From Pleurocapsa sp. CCALA 161 (GTDB taxonomy: Bacteria; Cyanobacteriota; Cyanobacteriia; Cyanobacteriales; Xenococcaceae), in the NCBI RefSeq assembly GCF_003003995.1, contig NZ_PVWF01000023.1, forward strand, positions 1 through 52,189: a DNA stretch of 52,189 nucleotides. Direction: 5' to 3'. The notes below the pieces were generated by a model. The model saw nothing but the letters and a program-made list of their open reading frames with translations, did not search any database and was not told where the DNA came from. Positions 8,350 through 18,536 of this stretch are shown piece by piece. Position 1 is the first letter of the stretch. Every line of letters starts with the position of its first letter. The translations under genes were made by a program, and so were the position numbers.

Positions 8350-8386
8350 AAACTCGTCATAGGTGTTTCAATTTACGACGAGTTTT
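8350..8386 (+). terminator. Probable intrinsic terminator
   Basis: A nine-base-pair perfect stem (AAACTCGTC at 8350-8358 with GACGAGTTT at 8377-8385), an 18-base loop and a short T-run. It lies 20 bases past the third small unknown gene and would close that unit. The loop is long for a classical terminator. Confidence 0.5.
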
Positions 8387-8481
8387 CGATAGCAATTTAA
8401 TCTATATTTAGTCAGAAGTCAGAAGATAAGAGGGTTTAAATGAATTACTCATGACCTTCTCTCACATCAGTTTTTCAGTAT

Positions 8482-9150
8482 TTACGACACTAAAGTAGTG
8501 CCAGCAAACAACTCTGCCCAAGATTTACTTTGAGCATCTGGGCTAGCTATAATCTCAACTATTGCTGATTTAGCCCTTGGCTGAGATAGTGCCTCAACAC
8601 ATACCTGAGCTACTTTTTGCCTAGGGATACTACCTTCAAACAGAGTATCAGCCGAGGACATAATAATGTTGTCGGCATTATCTTCTTCTTTGAGTCCTCC
8701 AGGTCTAACAATTGTGTAGGGGATACCGCTAGATTGAATATAATTCTCCGCCTGTTTTTTCCAATACAAGATGAGCCAAAACAAATTTAACGGGTGAAAA
8801 AATTTCGAAGTACACAGAGAAGATACTAAAATAAAATGCTCTAGGTCATGCTCTTTGGCAGCATCGACTAAATTTTTAGTTCCTTCATAATCTACTTTAT
8901 ATGGTCCTGTCGGATCTAGGCTGGGGCTAGCACCAGTGGCACAAATTAAGGCGTTACAGTCATTTAAAGCAGACTCATAGCTAGCTGGACTTAAAACATC
9001 TCCTTCAATCAGTTTAACTGTGTCAGGCAATATTGTTCTGCCTCGTTCCAGATTTCTAACTAATGCTGTGACAGCAATATCATTATTAATTAACTGTCTC
9101 ACAATATGTTTGCCAGTTTTTCCTGTAGCTCCTGCAACAAATATCCGCAT
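8482..9150 (-). CDS. Atypical short-chain dehydrogenase / NAD(P)-binding protein (Tic62/NmrA-like)
   Basis: A Rossmann protein of about 222 residues. The start MRIFVAGATGKTGKHIV carries the GxxGxxG dinucleotide site; LVRN follows strand 2, GDVLSPASY and ALICATGASPS follow strands 3-4, and HFILVSSL with IPYTIVRPGGL marks the atypical SDR branch. The classical Tyr-x3-Lys is replaced by YWKKQAENYI. Relatives act as NADP sensors, protein-assembly factors (Ycf39, Tic62) or reductases. A longer in-frame start (MYGCDLDL) exists 24 bases upstream, but the family begins at MRIF. It is divergent from the DUF1997 gene. Confidence 0.85.
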   Translation of the reverse strand: MRIFVAGATGKTGKHIVRQLINNDIAVTALVRNLERGRTILPDTVKLIEGDVLSPASYESALNDCNALICATGASPSLDPTGPYKVDYEGTKNLVDAAKEHDLEHFILVSSLCTSKFFHPLNLFWLILYWKKQAENYIQSSGIPYTIVRPGGLKEEDNADNIIMSSADTLFEGSIPRQKVAQVCVEALSQPRAKSAIVEIIASPDAQSKSWAELFAGTTLVS

Positions 9151-9264
9151 AAGATCTAAATCACACCCATACAATCAAAAAAGTGTTTAGCTGATAATTA
9201 ACACCTTTATTGTAATCATATTAACAGTAAGGATTGGCTCTCAAACGTTAGTTTAAAAAGTGAC

Positions 9265-9996
9265 ATGCAGTCTAAATTTATCAATCATTCACAAAATACC
9301 TTCTTAAAAATTTCTTCTTCTGACTCTATGCAGCTTACCTATACTGATTCTATTGAACAGCAAAGAACGTTTGCTTTTACAGTTAGCTTTAATGGGCGCA
9401 TGGATATGTATAGTGATCTAGATACTGTAGCCAAATATTTAGATGCTCATGAAGGCTGGTTTTGTCGCTGCGCTCAACCAATGAAGGTTGAACCTGTGGC
9501 TGATAACGGCTATATTCTCACTGTTGGTAAATTTGGTTCATTTGGGTACGAAGTTGAGCCAAAAATTGCTGTGGTGTTAAATCCTCCCATAGATCGAGTC
9601 TATCTAATGCAGACTATACCTCTTCCTGACTGCGATGAAGGATATGAAGTAAACTATCGTGCCAACATGAGGCTAGAGGAAGTAGCGGGTAATGTTCCAA
9701 CACAAAGTAAAGGTTTATTTAGCAAACAGATAACCATGCCTCAGCGCGTTACCGAAGTAAACTGGGATTTGGATCTTAAGGTTAAAGTTGAGTTTCCCCA
9801 ATTTATTAGCAAACTTTCACCTAACTTAATTCAGGCTACAGGCGATCGCCTATTAACGCAAATTGTCCGCCAGATTTCGCCTCGTCTTACTTATAAAGTA
9901 CAGCAGGATTTCCACAACAGCCATGATCTTCCTATGCCACCAAAAAGCAGCAGACAATTGCATAGAGTTCCTCATCCTCAACAATATGCTGTTTAA
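9265..9996 (+). CDS. DUF1997 family protein
   Basis: This 243-residue soluble protein matches the DUF1997 pattern found in cyanobacteria and plastids: FNGRMDMYSDLDTVAKYLDAHEGWFCRCAQPMKVEP, then GKFGSFGYEVEPKIAVVLNPP and CDEGYEVNYRANMRLEEV. The fold resembles a lipid/START-like beta domain, but no biochemical function is established to my knowledge. The C-terminus is basic and polar (PPKSSRQLHRVPHPQ). A strong hairpin terminator follows at 10011-10041. Confidence 0.85.
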   Translation: MQSKFINHSQNTFLKISSSDSMQLTYTDSIEQQRTFAFTVSFNGRMDMYSDLDTVAKYLDAHEGWFCRCAQPMKVEPVADNGYILTVGKFGSFGYEVEPKIAVVLNPPIDRVYLMQTIPLPDCDEGYEVNYRANMRLEEVAGNVPTQSKGLFSKQITMPQRVTEVNWDLDLKVKVEFPQFISKLSPNLIQATGDRLLTQIVRQISPRLTYKVQQDFHNSHDLPMPPKSSRQLHRVPHPQQYAV

Positions 9997-10010
9997 GATA
10001 ATTAACTAGA

Positions 10011-10041
10011 AACCCAGCTAATTAAAATTAGCTGGGTTTTT
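10011..10041 (+). terminator. Strong intrinsic terminator
   Basis: A perfect 12-base-pair stem (AACCCAGCTAAT with ATTAGCTGGGTT), a four-base loop and a T-run at 10037-10041. It sits 15 bases past the DUF1997 stop. On the opposite strand it is less suited but could also stop the convergent DUF4079 transcript. Confidence 0.85.
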
Positions 10042-10129
10042 CAATTAATAGCGATTAAATTATTAAATAAGAACTGGCTACCACACTTGACACCAGTAAA
10101 GTCAATTGTCCTGAGGTCAAAGCTGTAAC

Positions 10130-10606
10130 TTAAGATACCATCTTATCAAGAATTTTCTGGACAATTTGCATACCTGTAATCGCTTGCCATCCAAATAAAC
10201 CTAGCAACACAATATTAAGAGAAACGTGAGTATTACGAGCAAGGCTATTACCCTTCTGCATTAAAGGGACTAAAGATGCGGAGACGGCAATTAGACAAGT
10301 CATACCCAACCCCGTCAAAAGATGAGAGCCTACGAAAAGCTTACCGTTGTTAATATAGGTAACTGCCATTGCACCAATATTGCCCAAAACCATCAAAGCC
10401 AACAGGATTGATCCTGCTTGATGATGTCTTTCGCCAAATTTTTGTTTAACTAGCTCTTTTCTAGTTTCTTTATCAGCACTGCGAACTTTTTTATATTGAA
10501 GTCCTAAATACAGTGCATAAACCGCAAGACCTAGCAAAACCCACATGAGAATTGGATGACCAAATTGTGACCAAGTTTTAATGCCATCGGGAATTTCAAA
10601 CGCCAT
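10130..10606 (-). CDS. DUF4079 family membrane protein
   Basis: This 158-residue protein has four predicted membrane helices: ILMWVLLGLAVYALYLGL, SILLALMVLGNIGAMAV, HLLTGLGMTCLIAVSASL and HVSLNIVLLGLFGWQAITG. His residues at helix edges (GHPILMW, RHHQAGSI, GSHLLTG, NTHVSLN) suggest a cytochrome-b561-like haem fold, as proposed for DUF4079; this is an analogy, not a demonstrated function. It is convergent with the DUF1997 gene and divergent from the PKS-AOS gene (196 bases between starts). Confidence 0.85.
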   Translation of the reverse strand: MAFEIPDGIKTWSQFGHPILMWVLLGLAVYALYLGLQYKKVRSADKETRKELVKQKFGERHHQAGSILLALMVLGNIGAMAVTYINNGKLFVGSHLLTGLGMTCLIAVSASLVPLMQKGNSLARNTHVSLNIVLLGLFGWQAITGMQIVQKILDKMVS

Positions 10607-10801
10607 AATATTTTCTCAAATTGAAATCAGCTGAAAACTTTATGAAAATTAACCTAACATAAAGTAACTTTGCATAGGAAGAGAATGCTGAATTTTTTAC
10701 TCAAATTTGCGATCTAGATAAATAAACGAAGTCTACAATAACCGAGAGATATGCTAATCTACACGACAGTTAATTAGTTTCCGATTGTACTACCCTCAAC
10801 A

Positions 10802-13800
10802 ATGCAACTAGAACCCATCGCAATTATTGGTATTGGCTGTCGTTTTCCAGGTGCTGAGAATCCCCAAGCTTTTTGGTCAATGATCCGAGATGGCAAAAGT
10901 GGCATAGTTGAAGTCCCTGAATCTAGGTGGGATGTTGATGCCTATTACGATGCAGATTGTAGTCAGCCGGGGAAAGCTCATACTCGCTGGGGTGGGTTTC
11001 TCGAAGATATAGAGAGTTTCGATCCGCAATTTTTTGGCATTGCTCCCAAGGAAGCAACCACAATGGATCCTCAACAACGTCTTTTGTTGGAAGTGGCTTG
11101 GTCAACTCTCGAAGATGCAGGTCAAATTCCTGAAGATCTTAAAGGTAGTAAAACAGGAGTCTTTATCGGGATTGGGACTCATGATTATTCCATCATGATG
11201 TGGCAACAGCCTGTGAGTGAACCCTATGCCACCACAGGGACAGGTAACTGTATTGCCGCTAATCGGATTTCCTATAGTTTTGATTTTAAAGGCCCTAGTT
11301 TAGCGGTGGATACTGCTTGTTCTTCCTCCTTGGTAGCGGTTCATTTGGCTTGTCAAAGTATTTGGACGGGAGAGTCGGAATTAGCCTTAGCAGGAGGAGT
11401 AAATGTGTTGCTGTTGCCAACAATTATGGTGGGTTTTAGCAAAGGCGGATTTATGTCTCCTCAGGGACGCTGTCAGAGCTTCGATGCAGATGCGGATGGC
11501 TATGTTAGGGGAGAGGGGGCAGGTTTGGTACTTTTAAAACCTCTAGCTCAAGCTCAAGCAGATGGGGATGATATTTATGGGGTAATCATCAGCAGTGCTG
11601 TTAATCAAGATGGTTTAAGTAACGGTTTGGCAGCACCAAATCCCCAGGCTCAAGAAGCGGTATTACGAGAAGCGTATCAAAGAGCAGGGATAGATCCTAC
11701 TCAGGTAGATTATGTTGAGGCACACGGCACAGGAACAAAAGTGGGCGATCCTATTGAAGCGAATGCTTTAGGGGCAGTTTTTGGAGAGCGTCGTGAGTCT
11801 GGAAACAAGTGCTTAATTGGTTCGGTTAAAACTAACATTGGGCATACCGAAACCGCAGCGGGTATTGCAGGAATTATTAAAGTAGCACTGGCACTCAAGC
11901 ATAAGCAGATTCCTCCTAGTTTAAATTTTAACCAACCCAATCCAGCGATCGCTTTTGAAGATCTTAAGCTAAAAGTGGTCACGGAATTAACTCCTTGGTC
12001 ATCGGACAAGCCTTTAATTGCAGGGGTTAATTCTTTTGGCTTTGGAGGGACGAATGCTCATATTGTGATCGGGGAGGTTGAGGATCAGGAAATAAGGCAA
12101 CGGGGAGATGGGGAGAGCAAATCGTCTGAGTTGAATCTGTTGACTCTATCGGCGAAGAGTAAGTCTGCTTTAAAGGAGTTGGCACAAAGTTATTTAAATT
12201 TTATCCCAGATTGCGATCGCTCTTGGGCAGAAATTTGTACGGCGACTCAAACGCAGCGGAGTCATTTTAATCATCGTTTAACCTGTATTGCTAAATCTCC
12301 AGAGCATTTGCAGCAGCAGTTAACAGCTTTTATCACCAACCAAGACGCAGCAGGATTAAGATTTAGCACCGTTAGTAATCAAACCAAGCAAATTTGTTGG
12401 CTGTTTACTGGGCAAGGTTCGCAATATGTGGGGATGGGGCAAGAACTTTATCATATTCAGCCTGTGTTTAAGGAGTCATTAGACCGCTGTGCCACCATTC
12501 TCAATGCTTATTTAGATCGACCTCTATTAGAGGTAATTTTTTCCTTGGATACCTCTGATTATGCCGATCATCAAGCAGAAATTAATCGCACTGTCTATAC
12601 TCAACCAGCGATCTTTGCCTTGGAATATGCCTTGGCGCAATTATGGCTATCTTGGGGAATTAAACCTGATTATGTGGCGGGACATAGTATTGGCGAATAT
12701 GTTGCTGCCTGTATTGCAGGGGTTTTCAGTCTGGAAGATGGTTTAAAGTTGGTTGCCACTAGAGGTAGGTTAATGGAAGAATTGCCCTCGTCAGGAGGGA
12801 TGTTGGCTGTGTTTAGCAGTCAGGTTGAAATTGCCGAATTGATTGCTCAGCATCAGGAAGTAAATATTGCAGCAGTTAATCATCAGCACAATACAGTTAT
12901 TGCAGGCAACATCAATACCCTAGCTATAATTGAAGATAAGCTGGCAAGTTTAGAGATTGCTAGCACTCTACTGGAAGTTTCTCATGCCTTTCATTCTCCC
13001 TTGATGAAGCCGATGCTGGGAGATTTTCGACAAGTAGCGGAGTCTGTTACTTATCATCTGCCTCAGATTCCTCTAGTTTCTAACGTTACGGCACAGCTGG
13101 CAAATGAATCAATTACTAGTCCTGATTATTGGGTTGAGCATATTACTCAACCCGTTAACTTTGCTGATGGGTTTGGGTTTTTGTTAGAGCAAAAAATAGC
13201 GCTCTTTCTGGAATTAGGCGCAAAACCAATTCTTGCTAGTCTTGGCGCAACTATCTCTGCCACAACCGATTATACGACCATTTTGCTGGCGAGTTTATCC
13301 CCTAAGCAACCTGATGAACAAGTAATCTTAAATAGCCTTGCCCAGCTATATCATCAGGGAATAAAAATTAATTGGCGTGAGTTTAACCAGGATATTAATT
13401 ATCCTAGAGTTAAACTACCCAGCTATCCTTTTCAACGTCAGCGTTATTGGTGGGAACAGGCTAAGTTTTGGACTAAAGATGTTCCTGTACAGCAAATACA
13501 TCCTCTATTGGGGAATCCGTTAACTTTAGCAGAGACATCAGAAATACGCTGGATAGGGCAAATTAATGCTTATCTTCCTAATTATCTTCAGGATCATTGT
13601 TTAGAGAGTGAGATTGTCTTTCCCGCAACGGCATATCTAGAGATGGCTTTAGCAGCAGGGTCGAATATTGATGCCAAGAGCATACAGCTAAAAGAATTTA
13701 TTATTCATCAGCCTTTAATCTTGAGCGATAAATCTACTCAACTTCAGACGGTGTTATCTCCTGTTGTAGATTCAGCTTATCGGGTACAGATTTTTACCCG

Positions 13801-16800
13801 TGAGTTAGATAGTGATTCCTTTATGCTGCACAGTGAAGTCTTAATTAGCATTCAATCTGAGGAATTGACTAACAATCTAGACTTGGCTCATCTAAAATCG
13901 CGGTTACAGCCACAAATAGCAGAAATTGCTGATTATTATCAGTCGTTGAGTAAACAAGGCTTAAATTACGGCGTTAGTTTTCAAGGCATTAAACAGATTT
14001 GGCATGGAGAAACAGAAGCTTTAGGCTGTATTCAGTTACCAGATCATTTAAACAGTCAAGCTAGTGACTATCAAATTCATCCTGCTTTACTTGATGCTTG
14101 TTTACAGTTAATTGGCACAGTTAGCGAAGCCAACTCAGGCATATACTTACCCATTGGCATTGAATCTCTAAGTCTGGCTCAAGCTAATCTTAATCAAGTA
14201 TGGGCTTACATAACCATTAAACCCACCATAAACAATCAAACTATTACAGCAGATCTAGTTTTAACCAATGATGCGGGTGCTGTAGTAGGAGAAATTATTA
14301 ATTTATCTCTTCAATATCTTAACTGGCGATCGCTTCAAAAACTCCTCAATATTTCTATTTCTCCATCAGCAAAAAATAGTCTTACTCAACATCTATATGA
14401 AATAGACTGGGAGCAAAAGAGTATAATCAGCCCAGAAACAGCAAAAAAAGCAGAGAATGACTGCTGGCTTATTTTTGCTCAGGATAATCAACTAGTTCAC
14501 CTTTTAACGCAACAACTAGCTGGTATTTTAGTGATTTTAGGCGGCGATCGCTTTAATCAATCTAATACCCATTTATATACCCTCAATCCTAGTCAGGTAG
14601 AAGATTGGCAGAGTTTATGGCAGGCTGTTAACTACCAACCGCAGAATAATGTAAAAATTGCTTATTTTTGCAGTCAGCAAGAACCTGCAAGTAGTAACCT
14701 TTATGCCGAAATATTTAATTTAATCCAGTCTGTAACCAAAGCCAGGCTTAATCTGACTCAATTAAACATTATTACCGAGCAAAGTCAATACAAAGCAACA
14801 AATAATCTGACAGGAGGAGTCTGGGGTTTAGGTCGCACAATACAGCAGGAATATCCCCAGATGTGCTGTAAGTTACTGGATTTTGATAGTTTACAACTTA
14901 ACCATCTGCCCCAAGTATACTCAGAATTACTCGCCTCGGATGGTGAAACCCAAGTAGCGTATCATCATCAGCAAAGATATGTCGCCAGACTAAATCCGCG
15001 TAATAGTATCTTAGATTATCCTTATCGTCTGCAATTATCTGCATACGGCAGTCTCGACAATCTTACCCTCGCACCCATAGAGCGTAAAGCGCCTCAACAA
15101 GGAGAAATCGAAATTGCGGTGGCAGCTAGTGGGGTTAATTTCCGTGATGTGTTAAACGCCTTGGGAGTACTCAAAGAATATCTTCAGGCAATGGGGTTTA
15201 ATGACTCCACAGAAGTACCCTTTGGCGGAGAATGTGCAGGGGTTGTCGTGGCGGTAGGGCAAGGGGTAAGAAATTTCCAGATCGGCGATGAGGTAATTGC
15301 TGCCCAAGCAGTGGGTAGCTTAAGTAGTCATGTAACGGTGCCGGCTAAATTTGCGATCGCCAAACCCCAAAATCTCACCTATAGCGAAGCTGCAACCATC
15401 CCCACTACCTTCTTAACTGCATACTACGGGCTGCATCATTTAGCCCAAATCAAACCAGGAGACAAAATTCTCATTCACGCTGCTGCGGGGGGTGTCGGGC
15501 AGGCTGCGGTACAGATTGCCCAACAGATAGGTGCAGAAGTTTACGCTACTGCTTCTGCTGGCAAATGGGACTTTTTGAAGGCTTCAGGGGTTAAATATGT
15601 AATGAACTCCCGTCATCTGGATTTTGCTGAGGAAGTAATGCAGTTAACGGGTGGCAAGGGGGTAGATTTAATTCTCAATAGCTTAAACGGTGATTTTATT
15701 CCCCAGAATTTAGCTATTCTCGCCCCCAATGGTCGATTTGTGGAAATTGGCAAGGTAGGCATTTGGGATCGATCCCAGGTAGCCGAACAACGAGCCGATA
15801 TTAGTTATTTTCCTTTCGATTTACTAGAGATTTCTCGTCAAGATCCCGATCTGATTAAGCATATGTTTGCTGAATTAATCCAGCAGTTTATTGATGGTAA
15901 ATTACAGCCTCTACCCCACCAGATTTTTCCCATTCAGCAAGCGAATGATGCCTTTCGCTATATGGCACAGGCTAAACACATCGGTAAGGTAGTAATTGAT
16001 TTTCCTACTAATCATCAGGTAGTTACCAGCGACGGCAGCTATTTGATTACAGGCGGCATGGGTGCGTTGGGTTTACAGGTGGCAAACTGGCTAGCCGAAG
16101 AAGGGGCAAAACACTTGATTCTTGTCAGTAGAAACCAACCTGAGATATCTGCACAACAAGAAATTGCTCGCCTCAAACAGCAAGGTATTAAAGTAGAGTC
16201 GATCCAAATTGATATTAGCGATAGTCAAGCTGTAAACGATCTCTTTGAGAGTTTAAATGCGAGTCAAGTTAAGCTCAAAGGCATAATTCACGCAGCAGGA
16301 ATCCTGGATGATGGTCTATTAAAAAGCCTCTCCTGGGAGAGTTTTCAGCGAGTTTTACCGTCCAAAGTTGCTGGGGCTTGGAATCTCCATCAAGCTACGA
16401 AAAAACTATTCCTAGACTGGTTTGTCTGCTTCTGTTCGATCGCATCTACTTTTGGTTCCGCAGGACAAAGTAACTACGCGACTGCTAACGCCTTTATGGA
16501 TAACCTGATTAGTTATCGCCGTCACCAGGGTTTACCAGGTTTAAGCATCAACTGGAGTATTTGGGATGAAGTAGGAATGGCAAGTCGTTTGACTCCCAAA
16601 CAACAGCAAAGATTCAGCCAACAGGGTTTAACTGCGATCGCGCCATCTCAGGGAATAAAAGTACTCAAACAATTATTGCAACAACAGGCAACCCAAACCA
16701 TCGTCTTCCCCGTAGACTGGGCAAGGTTTTTAAGTCAACAACCTGCTAATCCTTTTTTTGAGAGAGTACAGCCACAAGCCAAGGTTCAAAAAGTTCAAAC

Positions 16801-18388
16801 TTCATCTTTCCTCCAGCAGTTAGCCCAAACAAACCCAGCACAACAGCATGATCTTTTACAATCCCACATTCGCGCACAAATAGCCAAGGTGTTAGGCTTT
16901 AGCGATCCTGAAAGTGTTGATATCCAAGAAAAATTTGCCGATTTGGGTATGGACTCCCTGATGGCGGTAGAGTTTAAAAACAATCTCCAGGCTAGTTTTG
17001 GTAATGTGATCTCTTTAACGGCTGCTTTTGATTATCCCAACATCGAGCTATTAACAGCATATGTTGCTCAGGAATTATTAGACGGAAATGTTTTATTAAC
17101 TGCAACAGCCAAAAAGGAATCCCCAAAGCTTACAGCTAAGATACCTGCCGTAAATAAACCGCAAATTACCCCGACAACTAGAAAGAAGATTGACGTTAAA
17201 CTCGAATACAGCCAATTCAAACTCACTCCAGAATATCTCAATCTCAAAAAAGACCTTGAGCGAGTAGAAAAATTAGGCAATCCCTTCTTTAGTCTCCATC
17301 AAGGTGTTGCTCAAGATACAATTCAAACTGGCGATCGCGCCTTAATCAACTACTCCAGTTACAATTATCTCGGCATGTCAGGAGATCCCACTGTCATTGC
17401 TGCCACCCAAAAAGCGATCGCCGAATACGGAACTTCAGTCTCCGCCAGTCGAGTATTATCGGGAGAACGTCCCATCCATCTGGAATTAGAACAGGAAATA
17501 GCAGATTTAATCGGTACAGAGGCAGCGATCGTTTATGTAGGTGGTCATGCTACCAACGTCAGCACTATTGGTCATCTGTTTGGCAAACAAGATCTAATTA
17601 TCTGTGATGCCCTCAGCCACAATAGTATTCGAGAAGGATGTAAGCTTTCAGGAGCAACGATCATTGATTTTCCCCACAATGATTGCCAGGCTTTAGAAGA
17701 GATCTTAAACCGAGAAAGAACCAAATACCACAAAGTCTTAATTGCGATCGAGGGTATTTATAGCACCGATGGCGATCTTGCACCTTTGCCCGAAATAGTC
17801 AACCTAAAGCAACATTATCAAACTTTTCTCTTAGTTGATGAAGCTCATTCAATTGGTGTACTGGGTTTATCTGGCGGGGGAATCAGAGAACACTATCATC
17901 TCCAGGCAAAGGATGTGGATCTATGGATGGGAACTCTCAGCAAATCCTTTGCTAGCTGTGGTGGCTATATTGCGGGAAGTAGTGAACTGATCGAATATCT
18001 CAAATATACTGCTCCTGGTTTTGTCTTTAGCGTGGGGATGTCTCCTGCGAATACCGCAGCAGCTTTAGCAGCGATTAGACTACTCAAGTCTGAACCAGAA
18101 AGGGCGATTAAACTCCAAGCTAAAGCTAAATTGTGCCTTGATTTGGCTAAAAATAGCGGGTTGAACACAGGCAGCAGTGTCGATTCACCTGTCATCCCCA
18201 TTATCGTCGGTGAACCCCATAGAGCAGTGCGTTTGTCACAACTATTAAATCAAGCAGGAATTAACGTTAACCCGATGGTATATCCTTCTGTACCCTACAA
18301 TGCTGCTCGTTTACGCTTTTTTATTACCTGTCTGCATACAGAGGCTCAAATTCAGCAGACAATCGAGGCTGTAATGGCTTCTATTTAA
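10802..18388 (+). CDS. Highly reducing type I polyketide synthase with C-terminal alpha-oxoamine synthase
   Basis: One 2528-residue protein with order KS-AT-DH-(structural KR)-ER-KR-ACP-AOS. KS (about 3-430): Cys173 in DTACSSS, His308 in EAHGTGT, His348 in GHTET. AT (about 530-835): Ser629 in GHSIG; HAFH predicts malonyl-CoA. DH (about 899-1180): His932 and Asp1098, but HxxxGxxxxP reads HCLESEIVFP (Gly to Ser936). ER (about 1410-1735): NADPH loop HAAAGGVGQAA. KR (about 1740-1925): Ser1879, Tyr1892 and LDD, the B-type mark. ACP: Ser2052 in GMDSL. AOS (about 2130-2528): PLP-dependent, DEAHSIG and Lys2381 in TLSKS. With no thioesterase, the AOS is inferred to release the chain by decarboxylative condensation with an amino acid, giving a 2-amino-3-ketone lipid. 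Chain length and amino acid are not readable; iterative action is inferred from the single module. Confidence 0.93.
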   Translation: MQLEPIAIIGIGCRFPGAENPQAFWSMIRDGKSGIVEVPESRWDVDAYYDADCSQPGKAHTRWGGFLEDIESFDPQFFGIAPKEATTMDPQQRLLLEVAWSTLEDAGQIPEDLKGSKTGVFIGIGTHDYSIMMWQQPVSEPYATTGTGNCIAANRISYSFDFKGPSLAVDTACSSSLVAVHLACQSIWTGESELALAGGVNVLLLPTIMVGFSKGGFMSPQGRCQSFDADADGYVRGEGAGLVLLKPLAQAQADGDDIYGVIISSAVNQDGLSNGLAAPNPQAQEAVLREAYQRAGIDPTQVDYVEAHGTGTKVGDPIEANALGAVFGERRESGNKCLIGSVKTNIGHTETAAGIAGIIKVALALKHKQIPPSLNFNQPNPAIAFEDLKLKVVTELTPWSSDKPLIAGVNSFGFGGTNAHIVIGEVEDQEIRQRGDGESKSSELNLLTLSAKSKSALKELAQSYLNFIPDCDRSWAEICTATQTQRSHFNHRLTCIAKSPEHLQQQLTAFITNQDAAGLRFSTVSNQTKQICWLFTGQGSQYVGMGQELYHIQPVFKESLDRCATILNAYLDRPLLEVIFSLDTSDYADHQAEINRTVYTQPAIFALEYALAQLWLSWGIKPDYVAGHSIGEYVAACIAGVFSLEDGLKLVATRGRLMEELPSSGGMLAVFSSQVEIAELIAQHQEVNIAAVNHQHNTVIAGNINTLAIIEDKLASLEIASTLLEVSHAFHSPLMKPMLGDFRQVAESVTYHLPQIPLVSNVTAQLANESITSPDYWVEHITQPVNFADGFGFLLEQKIALFLELGAKPILASLGATISATTDYTTILLASLSPKQPDEQVILNSLAQLYHQGIKINWREFNQDINYPRVKLPSYPFQRQRYWWEQAKFWTKDVPVQQIHPLLGNPLTLAETSEIRWIGQINAYLPNYLQDHCLESEIVFPATAYLEMALAAGSNIDAKSIQLKEFIIHQPLILSDKSTQLQTVLSPVVDSAYRVQIFTRELDSDSFMLHSEVLISIQSEELTNNLDLAHLKSRLQPQIAEIADYYQSLSKQGLNYGVSFQGIKQIWHGETEALGCIQLPDHLNSQASDYQIHPALLDACLQLIGTVSEANSGIYLPIGIESLSLAQANLNQVWAYITIKPTINNQTITADLVLTNDAGAVVGEIINLSLQYLNWRSLQKLLNISISPSAKNSLTQHLYEIDWEQKSIISPETAKKAENDCWLIFAQDNQLVHLLTQQLAGILVILGGDRFNQSNTHLYTLNPSQVEDWQSLWQAVNYQPQNNVKIAYFCSQQEPASSNLYAEIFNLIQSVTKARLNLTQLNIITEQSQYKATNNLTGGVWGLGRTIQQEYPQMCCKLLDFDSLQLNHLPQVYSELLASDGETQVAYHHQQRYVARLNPRNSILDYPYRLQLSAYGSLDNLTLAPIERKAPQQGEIEIAVAASGVNFRDVLNALGVLKEYLQAMGFNDSTEVPFGGECAGVVVAVGQGVRNFQIGDEVIAAQAVGSLSSHVTVPAKFAIAKPQNLTYSEAATIPTTFLTAYYGLHHLAQIKPGDKILIHAAAGGVGQAAVQIAQQIGAEVYATASAGKWDFLKASGVKYVMNSRHLDFAEEVMQLTGGKGVDLILNSLNGDFIPQNLAILAPNGRFVEIGKVGIWDRSQVAEQRADISYFPFDLLEISRQDPDLIKHMFAELIQQFIDGKLQPLPHQIFPIQQANDAFRYMAQAKHIGKVVIDFPTNHQVVTSDGSYLITGGMGALGLQVANWLAEEGAKHLILVSRNQPEISAQQEIARLKQQGIKVESIQIDISDSQAVNDLFESLNASQVKLKGIIHAAGILDDGLLKSLSWESFQRVLPSKVAGAWNLHQATKKLFLDWFVCFCSIASTFGSAGQSNYATANAFMDNLISYRRHQGLPGLSINWSIWDEVGMASRLTPKQQQRFSQQGLTAIAPSQGIKVLKQLLQQQATQTIVFPVDWARFLSQQPANPFFERVQPQAKVQKVQTSSFLQQLAQTNPAQQHDLLQSHIRAQIAKVLGFSDPESVDIQEKFADLGMDSLMAVEFKNNLQASFGNVISLTAAFDYPNIELLTAYVAQELLDGNVLLTATAKKESPKLTAKIPAVNKPQITPTTRKKIDVKLEYSQFKLTPEYLNLKKDLERVEKLGNPFFSLHQGVAQDTIQTGDRALINYSSYNYLGMSGDPTVIAATQKAIAEYGTSVSASRVLSGERPIHLELEQEIADLIGTEAAIVYVGGHATNVSTIGHLFGKQDLIICDALSHNSIREGCKLSGATIIDFPHNDCQALEEILNRERTKYHKVLIAIEGIYSTDGDLAPLPEIVNLKQHYQTFLLVDEAHSIGVLGLSGGGIREHYHLQAKDVDLWMGTLSKSFASCGGYIAGSSELIEYLKYTAPGFVFSVGMSPANTAAALAAIRLLKSEPERAIKLQAKAKLCLDLAKNSGLNTGSSVDSPVIPIIVGEPHRAVRLSQLLNQAGINVNPMVYPSVPYNAARLRFFITCLHTEAQIQQTIEAVMASI

Positions 18389-18536
18389 AACGGTTTTCCC
18401 GCTATTTTTAAAACAGGGATGAGATTTAAATTTAATCATGCACTCGTATCAAAAAGTACTAAATTTCTCTAGTTCAGGTCTTATGATTGTAAAAAAATAA
18501 TTTAATTTTAGTTCTGGAGATCCGCTATCAGAGCTT

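Noticed and set aside
10802-18388. Assignment of the PKS as HglE (heterocyst glycolipid or polyunsaturated-fatty-acid type) or SxtA
   Set aside because: HglE-type PKSs lack a C-terminal AOS and SxtA lacks KS/AT/ER/KR. The domain order here fits neither.
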